Shown: piece by piece, positions 1 through 8,060 of the stretch
Numbering within the stretch: the first letter of the stretch is position 1
How the letters are laid out: every line of letters begins with the position of its first letter
NCBI GenBank assembly: GCA_009691805.1
Contig: SIAK01000021.1
Span: 1-35,602, forward strand
Reading direction: 5' to 3'
Origin: Phycisphaerales bacterium
Lineage (GTDB): Bacteria > Planctomycetota > Phycisphaerae > Phycisphaerales > SM1A02
DNA: 35,602 nt
Position numbers and translations under genes: made by a program
Notes under the pieces: model-generated
The model's database searches: none
Told to the model about the DNA's origin: nothing
Seen by the model: the letters and a program-made list of their open reading frames with translations, nothing else

Positions 1-6
1 TTGAAG

Positions 7-79
7 TGGACCTGATCGGGCTCGAACCGACCACCTCTTCCATGCCATGGAAGCGCTCTACCAAATGAGCTACAGGCCC
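7..79 (-). tRNA. tRNA-Ala (anticodon GGC)
   Basis: The reverse strand folds as a full cloverleaf of 73 nt. The acceptor stem GGGCCTG pairs with CAGGTCC, the anticodon arm is CTTCC-ATGGCAT-GGAAG giving anticodon GGC, and the T arm is GTCGG-TTCGAGC-CCGAT. The third acceptor pair is G3:U70, the classic identity element of alanine tRNA, which agrees with the anticodon. The discriminator is A and the CCA end is not encoded, since CTTCAA follows. It lies downstream of the thioredoxin gene on the same strand with about 140 nt between. Confidence 0.96.
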
Positions 80-222
80 AGAGACTGCTGATGTTGTTGC
101 TTCAAAGCCTTCGCTTACAGGGAGGGAAAGACTACCTTGAAGGCCACCCTGAGGCAACATGATCGGCACTTGCGCGCGTCAAGTTGCGTGAAGCATCGAG
201 CAATACGCGAATAACTCGCGTG

Positions 223-555
223 TTACGCCTTGAGTGCCTTCTCGAGCGCCTCTGCGTACACCGCTTTCGGACTCGCTCCAAAGCGCGCAATAGTTTGCCC
301 GCCCTTCATGATGAGGACGGTTGGAATCGTGTTGATGTCGAACTTGAGTGCGAGCTCCATCGCGGAATCGATGTCGAGCTTCGCGACTTTCGCGCGACCG
401 GCAAAGTCATTCGCGAGTTCATCAATCGTTGGTGCAAGCTTCAAACATGGCTGACACCATGGAGCCCAAAAATCGATGAGCACGGGAACCGAGCTCTGCA
501 GAACTTCGGATTGAAAATTGGCTTCGTTGATCGTGAGTGTGTTTGGTCCGGCCAT
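223..555 (-). CDS. trxA: thioredoxin (WCQPC active site)
   Basis: A single-domain thioredoxin of 110 residues, the normal family size. It reduces disulfides in cytosolic proteins through the redox pair C34/C37 in APWCQPC; the usual motif is WCGPC, so Gln replaces Gly. The pre-active-site stretch VLIDFWAPWC and the cis-proline region NTIPTVLIMKGG are present. There is no signal peptide or membrane segment. The start at 555 is preferred over longer in-frame starts because CTAGGAG lies a few bases upstream and the protein then begins where thioredoxins begin. It follows folP on the same strand after about 97 nt and may share its transcript. A thioredoxin-type glutathione peroxidase lies about 3 kb away and could be a client. 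Paralogous thioredoxins with a special partner cannot be excluded. Confidence 0.93.
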   Translation of the reverse strand: MAGPNTLTINEANFQSEVLQSSVPVLIDFWAPWCQPCLKLAPTIDELANDFAGRAKVAKLDIDSAMELALKFDINTIPTVLIMKGGQTIARFGASPKAVYAEALEKALKA

Positions 556-652
556 GGCGTGAACTCCTAGAAATCTCTCGGGAACTGCGGTTCGCGGGGA
601 GAGGATGCTAGCGGGTTCTTGACTGCGAGGACTGCCGTCACACAGGCGATTT

Positions 653-1549
653 TTAGTGAATTCCGCCGCCCTTGAGCACGGCTTCCGCGATCTGCAGCGC
701 CTCACGATGCGCAGACACGTCGTGAGCACGAATGATGCGCGCTCCGCCGCCAAACGCTGCGACCGCAACGACGATCGATCCGGCGACGCGATCCGTGGGG
801 CACTCCTGCCCAGTCACTGCGCCGATGAAGCTCTTGCGACTCGCGCCGACGACCACAGGAAATCCAAACGACGCAAGTTCATTTGTGCGCGCGACGAGTT
901 CGTAGTTCTGACGCACGGTTTTCCCGAACCCAAGACCAGGATCAATCGCGATGGATTCGCGCGCCATGCCCGCTTGCATCGCGATGTCCGCGCGCGCGAG
1001 TAACGCATCGCCCACCGCGCGCACAACATCGTCGTACTGCGGCGCTTGATCGTATCGATCGCTGTAACGATCATCACCCGGCGCGTGCAACCGATGCATC
1101 AACACGATGCCGCATCCGCGATCTGCGCAGACTCGGAACATCGACTTGTCTTCGCCCGCACTCACATCATTGACGATGTTCGCGCCCGCTTCGATCGCAG
1201 CGAGCGCGACTTCCGCGCTCGTCGTGTCAATCGAGATTGCAACGCGGCTCTGCGCGCGAATGCCTTGAATGACTGGAATCGTGCGACGAATCTGCTCGCG
1301 TGCGTCGACGCTTGTTGCGCCCGGCCGCGTCGACTCGCCACCAATGTCCACGATGCTCGCGCCTTCATCCGCGAGTCGCAGCGCGAGCGCAATGGCAGCG
1401 GTTGCATCGAACGCGTTTCCACCATCACTAAAACTGTCGGGCGTGACATTCACAATGCCCATCAACGCGAACGGTTCAATCGCGAGTAACCGATCTGGAC
1501 CAATCGTCCAGTGACTCGGCGCTCCGTGATGGATCTCTGGCTCACGCAT
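653..1549 (-). CDS. folP: dihydropteroate synthase
   Basis: Dihydropteroate synthase joins 6-hydroxymethyl-7,8-dihydropterin diphosphate with p-aminobenzoate in folate synthesis. The 298-residue protein has the family signatures in order: GIVNVTPDSFSDGG (about residues 31-44), DIGGESTRPGA, NDVSAG, IDPGLGFGKT for pterin binding, and GASRKSFIG near the C-terminus. It is a TIM-barrel cytosolic enzyme of typical length with about 25 extra N-terminal residues. It lies 48 nt downstream of a secreted protein gene and 97 nt upstream of thioredoxin on the same strand. Another folate gene, 5-formyltetrahydrofolate cyclo-ligase, is about 6 kb away on the other strand. Confidence 0.96.
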   Translation of the reverse strand: MREPEIHHGAPSHWTIGPDRLLAIEPFALMGIVNVTPDSFSDGGNAFDATAAIALALRLADEGASIVDIGGESTRPGATSVDAREQIRRTIPVIQGIRAQSRVAISIDTTSAEVALAAIEAGANIVNDVSAGEDKSMFRVCADRGCGIVLMHRLHAPGDDRYSDRYDQAPQYDDVVRAVGDALLARADIAMQAGMARESIAIDPGLGFGKTVRQNYELVARTNELASFGFPVVVGASRKSFIGAVTGQECPTDRVAGSIVVAVAAFGGGARIIRAHDVSAHREALQIAEAVLKGGGIH

Positions 1550-1597
1550 CTTTCATTTTTGTCGGCTTACCTCGCGCACGAAGTAAGAAAAACCCTG

Positions 1598-3376
1598 TTA
1601 TTGGGCGGACGATTCTTCAGGATTTGCTTCCGCACCGCTCTCACGCGCAGCAGACGCGGATGCCTTTGAACTGGCACCTGCGGCCGAGCGCTGCGCGTAC
1701 ATCGCCGCAAAATACTTCAGTACGCCCGCGGGGAGCACCATCGATCCGTCAAGGCGATTCGCGCCGATTTCAAGGCTCATCGCGAGTGGTTCGAGCGCAG
1801 GGTCGGGCGTTGGAATCGAAATCGCGGAAGCCGCTCCGTCTCCGCCAAACGCACTTCCAAGTCCTTTCATCACGGAAGACGCAAGCATCGCCAATCGACC
1901 GACACCGAAGAAGACTTCGATGTCGCGCTTGGGTGGCATCCACTCTTCCATCGAACGCAACGTCGCATCTTCTGACAGCGGCGCATCACCAGCGGCAACT
2001 CCCGCTGCGAGCGCGCGACCAAACACATCAGGTCTCTGACTGAATGTCACAACCACTCCGCCCTCAGTTGCCGCAGCAAGTCCAACAAGCCCGCGCACGC
2101 CGACAACGAACTGCATGCCCAGTCGCATGTACTCCGATCCTGGCGCCATCTTCGACATATCCACGATTGTTTCTTTCAACTCAAACGCGCTCGCGACCGC
2201 GCCTGACTTCAGCGTCTTTGAATCCGTCCACTGCGGGTCTCGCTTCACACCACTGGCTTCGCCTTTGAGCGCGAGGAATGATTCCTTCATGTGTGCGAGT
2301 GTGCCTTGTGGATTACGCGAAGCGATGAAGAGCGCGCTGTCGTTGAGCACACCACCAACCGCAACACCGAGTTTCGATGGATAAGCGGCGAACTGCACGC
2401 TGGTGATGTCTGCGCCGTCCGCGAGAATCCACTCGGGCAATAGTGCGCGATCGACGCCGAAGAGTTCCAAACACTCGATGAATTGCACCGTTCCGCCGAG
2501 ACCGACGCAGTCCACGCTCGCCGCAAGATAGAAGGGATTTCCAGGCAATCGCGAGCATTGCGCGGGTGCGCCGCCTTCGCGTGTCGCTGCAAGTTTCGCG
2601 AGCGCGCTGCCTTCCTTTGCAACTCCGATCGCGCGGATCCAAACACCGAGTGGGTCGATGTCGATGGCAACCACCGCGTCCGAAAGTTCCTCCACGATCG
2701 CCGTGGATGCAGTCGTCGCGACTGCATCGCGTGCATCCGCAGGCGCACTTTCCCGCGCAATGTTCGAGCCCGCGCGAAGTCCATCGTTGTTCGCCCAGAA
2801 GATCACATCCGCGCGATCGAGTGACTTCCATTCCTCGACTGTCAATCGCCCTTGCAAGCGATCATGCAACGACTTCTGCTTGCTCATGTCGTACGCGAGC
2901 ACCGCGTCCGCCGAGCTCGATGCGATAACGCACTGACCCACGGCGCGCGCACTCAACACAACCCCCGCGGAAGTTTTGTAGCGACCGAGTGCGGGCTCGC
3001 CCTCAGGCGTGAAGTTTGTCTGCATGAACGCGATGGGATCCGTAGTTCCCACGATGAACACCAGCGCAGACGGCTCTCCCGCTTCGTTCACAGGCGCGCT
3101 GTACAGCACAATCGGCACCGACTCATCCACGTTTGCGCTCATGCCGAGCAACGCTTTGAGGTGGTCAATCGGTCGACCCGCGATGATTGCACCGCCGATG
3201 CCGAGCTGCTCGAGTAATCCTGTGCAATCCGCGTTGGACTTCTTCGGTGCGGGCGCGATGACGCACGCGATTGCGTCGTCAGGAATGAGCGCGAGCGCGC
3301 GATCAAGGTCGTCACTTGCGAGCGCGAGGTTGGTAGCGAATGCGAATGTGAATAGAGAGAGAAAGCACCGACGCAT
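1598..3376 (-). CDS. large secreted protein of unknown function
   Basis: A 592-residue protein whose family I do not recognise with certainty. It starts with a clear Sec signal peptide (MRRCFLSLFTFAFATNLALA) and then reads as a soluble protein rich in Ala, Asp and Val, with no internal membrane span. The C-terminal 30 residues are low-complexity Ala/Ser/Glu. The style (DDLDRALALIPDDAIACVIA after the signal) resembles planctomycete exported proteins annotated as DUF3352-like, but that is only an impression. It is the first gene of a likely minus-strand unit with folP and trx and is divergent from the exported glutathione peroxidase, with 51 nt between the two start codons. The coding frame is supported by length and consistent codon use. 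Confidence 0.82.
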   Translation of the reverse strand: MRRCFLSLFTFAFATNLALASDDLDRALALIPDDAIACVIAPAPKKSNADCTGLLEQLGIGGAIIAGRPIDHLKALLGMSANVDESVPIVLYSAPVNEAGEPSALVFIVGTTDPIAFMQTNFTPEGEPALGRYKTSAGVVLSARAVGQCVIASSSADAVLAYDMSKQKSLHDRLQGRLTVEEWKSLDRADVIFWANNDGLRAGSNIARESAPADARDAVATTASTAIVEELSDAVVAIDIDPLGVWIRAIGVAKEGSALAKLAATREGGAPAQCSRLPGNPFYLAASVDCVGLGGTVQFIECLELFGVDRALLPEWILADGADITSVQFAAYPSKLGVAVGGVLNDSALFIASRNPQGTLAHMKESFLALKGEASGVKRDPQWTDSKTLKSGAVASAFELKETIVDMSKMAPGSEYMRLGMQFVVGVRGLVGLAAATEGGVVVTFSQRPDVFGRALAAGVAAGDAPLSEDATLRSMEEWMPPKRDIEVFFGVGRLAMLASSVMKGLGSAFGGDGAASAISIPTPDPALEPLAMSLEIGANRLDGSMVLPAGVLKYFAAMYAQRSAAGASSKASASAARESGAEANPEESSAQ

Positions 3377-3427
3377 GTTGAAACACTCCAGAAGGCGTTG
3401 CGAGCGGATACTGTAGACCGAAGCACC

Positions 3428-4027
3428 ATGCGCCCACTCTCCACCATCAAACTCGCTCTGACTTCACTCGCCATGCTGTTAACAGGCACAGGCGCCGCGC
3501 AAGACGCGCCGCTTGCGAACGATCTCACGACGAAGTGGAAGGACGCGAGTGTGTACGCGATTGCGGTGAAGCATCTTGATGGAACCGCCGCGGACTTCAA
3601 GCAGTTTGAAGGCAAGGTGGCGATTCTGGTGAACACCGCGAGCCAGTGCGGACTCACCCCGCAGTACGCAGCACTTGAGGCGCTCGCCGCCAAGTACAAA
3701 GATCGCGGCGTTGTGGTGCTCGGTTTTCCCAGCGCGGACTTCGGTGGTCAAGAGTTCGACAGCGCGAAAGAGATTCGCGAATTCTGCGACAGCAAATACA
3801 AGATCACGTTTCCACTCTTTGAAAAGTGTCATGTGAAAGCTGGAGCGGGACAGTCACCCGTCTTTGAGTGCCTCAGCGCAAAGACGGGCAAGCTGCCGAG
3901 TTGGAACTTCGGCAAATACATCATCAGCAAGGACGGCAAGAGCGCGACGTTCTTTGATTCGCGCGTCGCGCCCGACAGCAAACTGATTGAAGCAGCGATT
4001 CTCGCGTGCCTCAACGCGAAGTCTTGA
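3428..4027 (+). CDS. exported glutathione peroxidase (thioredoxin-type)
   Basis: A 199-residue peroxidase of the glutathione peroxidase family, which reduces hydrogen peroxide or lipid hydroperoxides. The catalytic tetrad is visible: C74 in NTASQCGLTPQY, Q108 in FGGQEF, and W159-N160 in SWNFGKY. The Cys usual in the FPCNQF block is Ser (FPSADF). C120 in REFCDSKY sits where thioredoxin-dependent members place the resolving Cys, so thioredoxin rather than glutathione is the likely reductant (inference). Residues 1-25 form a signal peptide (hydrophobic core then TGTGAAQ), so it should act outside the cytoplasm. The ATG at 3428 is chosen over an in-frame TTG at 3398 because it begins the signal peptide directly. 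It converges with glmS, 12 nt between the stops. Confidence 0.92.
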   Translation: MRPLSTIKLALTSLAMLLTGTGAAQDAPLANDLTTKWKDASVYAIAVKHLDGTAADFKQFEGKVAILVNTASQCGLTPQYAALEALAAKYKDRGVVVLGFPSADFGGQEFDSAKEIREFCDSKYKITFPLFEKCHVKAGAGQSPVFECLSAKTGKLPSWNFGKYIISKDGKSATFFDSRVAPDSKLIEAAILACLNAKS

Positions 4028-4039
4028 GAACGCGCGCGA

Positions 4040-5890
4040 TCATTCGACCGTCACGCTTTTCGCGAGATTTCTCGGCTTATCCACGTCCTTGCCGCGCATC
4101 ACCGCTGCGTGATACGCGAGCAACTGCAGTGGAACAACCGTCAAGAGTGGCTGCAACTGTTCTGGGCACTCGGGCACATAGAAGACCTCTTTCGCAAGCG
4201 TCTTGATGTACTCGTCGCCCTCGGTCGCAACGGCAATGACGTGCCCTCCGCGCGCGCGCACCTCTTCGATGTTCGCGAGGACCTTCTCATACTGACTATT
4301 GCGCGTGGCAACAAAGACCACGGGCATGCCTTCATCAATGAGCGCGATCGGACCATGCTTCATCTCCGCAGCGGGCATGCCCTCCGCGTGGATGTACGAA
4401 ATCTCTTTGAGCTTCAAAGCACCTTCAAGCGCGACGGGATAATTCACACCGCGACCAAGGAAGAGCCAGTTTTCGCGATGAATGTACTTCGCGGTGGCCG
4501 TCGCAATCGCCTCGCTGCTGGCAAGCACGCGCTCAATCTTGTCGGGAATCTCGCTGAGTTCCTTGAGGAAGGACGTGACGTAATCATTCGAGAGATATCG
4601 CCGTCGGCCGATGTACGCAGCAAGCATCGCGCCCACCATCACCTGCCCTGTGAACGCCTTGGTGCTCGCGACGCCGATTTCAGGGCCCACGCGCAGATAC
4701 ACGCCCGCGTCTGTTTCACGCGCGATCGAACTACCGACAACATTCACAATCCCAAGCGCCATCGCGCCGCGTTGCTTCGCTTCTTGCAGCGCGGAAAGCG
4801 TGTCCGCAGTTTCGCCAGACTGGCTCACGGCGATCACAACGGTGCCATCTTCCACGATCGGATTGCGATAGCGGAATTCGCTGGCAAAGTCGTAATCCGT
4901 AGGCGTTTTCGCGAGGTCTTCCATCAGATACGACGTGACCATGCACGCGTGCAGTGCTGTACCTGAACCGACGAGCACGATCTTTCTCGCGTTCGCAAGC
5001 TTGCGCGCGTGCTCACCCACACCACCAAGTGTGATCTCGCCCGTGCGCGCATTGATGCGCCCCTGCAGCGTCATGCGTAACGCGCGTGGCTGCTCGAAAA
5101 TTTCTTTGAGCATGAAGTGCTCAAACTCGCCAAGTTCAATCTGCTCAAGATCAAACTCCAACTCGCGAATCTCAGAAGTGAGCGGAACATTGTCAACGGT
5201 CGTCGAACGAAAACTCTCGCGCGTAATGCGGGCGACGGAGTAATCCGCGAGCATGACTGCTTGCGTGGTGTGCGCGACGATCGCGCTTGCATCACTCGCG
5301 ACAACGAACTCGCCATTGCCAACACCAATCATGAGCGGTGAACCCTTGCGCGCGACGACAAGCACGTCAGGCTCTTTCTCGCACAAAACCGCAATCGCAT
5401 ACGCGCCCGTCACTTCACGAAGCGCTGCTTGCACAGCCTTTTCGAGGTCGCCGCGATAAAGCTCGCCTATGAGATGTGCGAGCACTTCCGTGTCTGTCTC
5501 GCTCGTGAAGGTGTGCCCCTTCTCTTCGAGGTACTTCTTCACGGATGCGTAATTTTCAATAATGCCATTGTGAATGATCGCGATGCCGTGACCATGCACT
5601 CCATCGTCGCGATGCGGATGCGCGTTCTTCTCCGTCACCCCGCCGTGCGTTGCCCAACGTGTGTGCGCGATACCGGCAGATCCGAGATGCCCACCGGCTG
5701 CGTCCACAGCCGTCTGCAAATTTGCAACACGCCCTACCGCGCGCGTCACCTGCATCACCTGTGTGCCGCGCGATTGCTCGAGCGTGGCAATGCCCGCGCT
5801 GTCATAGCCGCGATACTCAAGACGCTTGAGCCCTTCGAGGAGAATGTCGCGAGCGTGCTTCTGTCCGATGTATGCGACGATTCCGCACAT
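4040..5890 (-). CDS. glmS: glutamine-fructose-6-phosphate aminotransferase (isomerizing)
   Basis: GlmS makes glucosamine 6-phosphate from fructose 6-phosphate and glutamine, the entry step to UDP-GlcNAc for cell wall and lipid A. The 616-residue protein begins MCGIVAYIGQ: C2 becomes the N-terminal nucleophile of the glutaminase domain after Met removal, which fixes the start at 5890 although the frame is open 27 nt further upstream. RRLEYRGYDSAG-like and THGGVT motifs mark the glutaminase half, two SIS sugar isomerase domains follow, and the C-terminus is the characteristic KSVTVE. An AAGGA lies about 9 nt upstream of the start. The 177 nt between glmS and rarA show nothing I can recognise as a glmS ribozyme. 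It is divergent from rarA. Confidence 0.97.
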   Translation of the reverse strand: MCGIVAYIGQKHARDILLEGLKRLEYRGYDSAGIATLEQSRGTQVMQVTRAVGRVANLQTAVDAAGGHLGSAGIAHTRWATHGGVTEKNAHPHRDDGVHGHGIAIIHNGIIENYASVKKYLEEKGHTFTSETDTEVLAHLIGELYRGDLEKAVQAALREVTGAYAIAVLCEKEPDVLVVARKGSPLMIGVGNGEFVVASDASAIVAHTTQAVMLADYSVARITRESFRSTTVDNVPLTSEIRELEFDLEQIELGEFEHFMLKEIFEQPRALRMTLQGRINARTGEITLGGVGEHARKLANARKIVLVGSGTALHACMVTSYLMEDLAKTPTDYDFASEFRYRNPIVEDGTVVIAVSQSGETADTLSALQEAKQRGAMALGIVNVVGSSIARETDAGVYLRVGPEIGVASTKAFTGQVMVGAMLAAYIGRRRYLSNDYVTSFLKELSEIPDKIERVLASSEAIATATAKYIHRENWLFLGRGVNYPVALEGALKLKEISYIHAEGMPAAEMKHGPIALIDEGMPVVFVATRNSQYEKVLANIEEVRARGGHVIAVATEGDEYIKTLAKEVFYVPECPEQLQPLLTVVPLQLLAYHAAVMRGKDVDKPRNLAKSVTVE

Positions 5891-6067
5891 GAGAGGGATC
5901 CTTGCGTGTCTCTGCAATCAACTTTGGAAATCGAGAAAGCCTAGGGTGCAATCTATCGGCTCAATTGGACAGGGAATGTACGATCTACCCTGTACTTCCG
6001 CTGCGCTGACCGAGCGCTGAGTGGGCAGATTCGCGTCTTTTGCTGATTCCTCATTGCTCGCACGTCT

Positions 6068-7411
6068 ATGCAAGATTTATGGTCACCACTTCGCGAGCAG
6101 CGCCGCGCCTACGCCGCGCCACTTGCGGTCCGCATGCGACCGCGATCGCTCGCGGAGTTCGTTGGGCAGAAGCACTGCCTTGGTGAAGGCAAACTCCTTC
6201 GAAAACTTGTGGAGTCGGATGCGCTCTCCTCTGTGATCTTGTCGGGTCCACCAGGCACGGGCAAGACGACGTTCGCGGAGATTGTCGCGGCGCACACGAA
6301 GGCTGCATTCGAGCGCGCACACGGCGCACGAACGGGCGTGAAAGAGTTGCGCGAGATGATCGACGCAGCAACGCAACGGCTTGGCGAGAACGCGCGCCGC
6401 ACGATTCTCTTCGTCGATGAAATCCATCGACTCGCGCGCAATCAGCGCGATACGTTGCTCGAAGGTGTCGAGGCGGGAAGCGTCGTGCTCATCGGAGCGA
6501 CGACGGAGAATCCGAATTGGGCATGCGGTTCGGCTCTGCTCTCGCGCAGCATCGTGTTTCGATTGGAGCCGTTAGAAGAAGCGGATTTGCTCGCATTACT
6601 GCAACGCGCGCTCACGCATCCACTTGGCGTGCGCGTGCCGTCGCTCCAACTCGATGCGGATGCGGCGACGCACATTGCGCGCGCTGCCGATGGCGATGCG
6701 CGTCGCGCACTGAGCGCGCTTGAAATTGCGGCAGCCGCGGTCGAAGGCGACGCGATGCCGCGTATCACACTTGAACTTGCAATCGATGCGCTGCACTCGA
6801 AGATTCCTGTCTTCGATGGCACAGGCGATGAGCATTACGATCTTGCGAGCGCGTTCATCAAGTCGATGCGCGGAAGCGATCCTGATGCTGCGATGTACTG
6901 GCTGGCGCGCATGCTCACCGGCGGTGAAGATCCGCGATTCATTGCGCGTCGACTCGCTATTTTCGCGAGCGAAGATGTAGGCAATGCGGATCCCCGCGCG
7001 TTGCAACTCGCGATCGCGACGTGGGACGCGGTGGAACGCGTCGGCATGCCTGAAGCGCAACTCAATCTTGGGCAGTGCGTCGCGTTTCTCGCGTGCTGCC
7101 CAAAGTCGAATGCAAGTGCGCAAGCGATTTGGACTGCGATGGCAGATGCGAAGGAAGGTCGCACGATTCCTGTGCCGATGTATCTGCAGGATCAAACGAA
7201 GCGCGAGCTCACCACAACAGGAGCAGATGGAACGCCACTCGCGGCAGGTGTGAAGGACTATGTCTGTCCGCACGCGCAGGCGGACGGTGTGGGTACGCAA
7301 GAATATCTCGGCGTGACAAAGCGTTACTACGAACCTGTCGAGCGCGGACTCGAAGTGCAAATCGCCGAACGCCTTCGTGCGATTCGCGCAGCGCGAGGCA
7401 TTGCTCCATGA
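6068..7411 (+). CDS. rarA: replication-associated recombination protein A (AAA+ ATPase)
   Basis: RarA (MgsA) is a clamp-loader-like AAA+ ATPase acting at stalled replication forks. The 447-residue protein has Walker A GPPGTGKTT (residues 60-68), Walker B ILFVDEIHR (about 113-121), the sensor 1 stretch GATTENPNW, and the family C-terminal region with YDLASAFIKSMRGSDPDAA and MYLQDQTKRELTTTG-like sequence. Length is typical. The N-terminus AAPLAVRMRPRSLAEFVGQ matches the family's start of the AAA domain. No clear Shine-Dalgarno site is seen upstream of the ATG at 6068. Its stop overlaps the ATG of the next gene by 4 nt (ATGA), which indicates translational coupling with the cyclo-ligase gene. 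Confidence 0.95.
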   Translation: MQDLWSPLREQRRAYAAPLAVRMRPRSLAEFVGQKHCLGEGKLLRKLVESDALSSVILSGPPGTGKTTFAEIVAAHTKAAFERAHGARTGVKELREMIDAATQRLGENARRTILFVDEIHRLARNQRDTLLEGVEAGSVVLIGATTENPNWACGSALLSRSIVFRLEPLEEADLLALLQRALTHPLGVRVPSLQLDADAATHIARAADGDARRALSALEIAAAAVEGDAMPRITLELAIDALHSKIPVFDGTGDEHYDLASAFIKSMRGSDPDAAMYWLARMLTGGEDPRFIARRLAIFASEDVGNADPRALQLAIATWDAVERVGMPEAQLNLGQCVAFLACCPKSNASAQAIWTAMADAKEGRTIPVPMYLQDQTKRELTTTGADGTPLAAGVKDYVCPHAQADGVGTQEYLGVTKRYYEPVERGLEVQIAERLRAIRAARGIAP

Positions 7412-7998
7412 GCGCGGAGAGCATTCGACTTCTCAAGCAATGCGCGCGCGCAGAGTTGCGAGGACAGCTCGCAGCGATGGACACAACCGCGCGATGCGCA
7501 GCGAGTGCATCCATCGCCGAGCAGATCGCGGCGACGGGTGCGTGGAAGCGTGCAACATGCGCGCTGCTGTACCGCGCGTTCGCGGATGAACCGGATCTAC
7601 AGAGCCTCGCCGCTGATGCGCTTGCACGCGGCGTGATGCTCGCAATGCCGAGAGTTGAAGCCGATGGGCGCATGCTCTTTCGACAGGTAAACAGCCTTCA
7701 AACAGACGCATGGGAGGTTGACGCGTGCGGCGTACGTTCGCCGCGCGGGGTTGAAGTGGATGCCGCGAAGTTTGATTTCATTGCGGTTCCCGGCGTTGGA
7801 TTCGCCACTGATGGTGCGCGCCTCGGGCGGGGCAAGGGCTACTACGACCGAATGCTCGAAACGCTCGCGCCTGAAGTCATCACCGTTGGCATCGCGTTCG
7901 CGTGCCAGATTCGCAATCGACTTCCATTGGAACCGCACGACGCACGCGTGCAATGGATCGCCACGGAAGATGGCGTCTTCAAATCCGCAACGCAGTGA
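7408..7998 (+). CDS. 5-formyltetrahydrofolate cyclo-ligase
   Basis: This enzyme converts 5-formyl-THF to 5,10-methenyl-THF using ATP and returns folate to the active one-carbon pool. The 196-residue protein has the family's C-terminal motif GARLGRGKGYYDRML and the preceding VPGVGFATDG. The N-terminal basic ATP-binding residues are weaker than usual, but the length fits. The start at 7408 is set by the ATGA overlap with the rarA stop; the frame is open 333 nt further upstream, but that part is the shadow of rarA. Its TGA overlaps a possible start of the L,D-transpeptidase gene (ATG at 7998), so the run rarA to pdxA probably forms one transcript. Confidence 0.93.
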   Translation: MSAESIRLLKQCARAELRGQLAAMDTTARCAASASIAEQIAATGAWKRATCALLYRAFADEPDLQSLAADALARGVMLAMPRVEADGRMLFRQVNSLQTDAWEVDACGVRSPRGVEVDAAKFDFIAVPGVGFATDGARLGRGKGYYDRMLETLAPEVITVGIAFACQIRNRLPLEPHDARVQWIATEDGVFKSATQ

Positions 7999-8060
7999 TG
8001 CATTTTCTTGTGCACAGGCATATGCTCACGAGCTCCATCGTGATCCTCGCAAAGACTCGC

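Noticed and set aside
1566-1587. Hairpin between the large secreted protein gene and folP
   Set aside because: CTTAC/GTAAG with a mismatch and three further pairs is weak, and the T run precedes it on the coding strand instead of following it, so it is not a terminator.
5891-6067. Possible glmS ribozyme upstream of glmS
   Set aside because: I see no matching core structure in the 177 nt gap, and the segment is shared with the divergent rarA gene.
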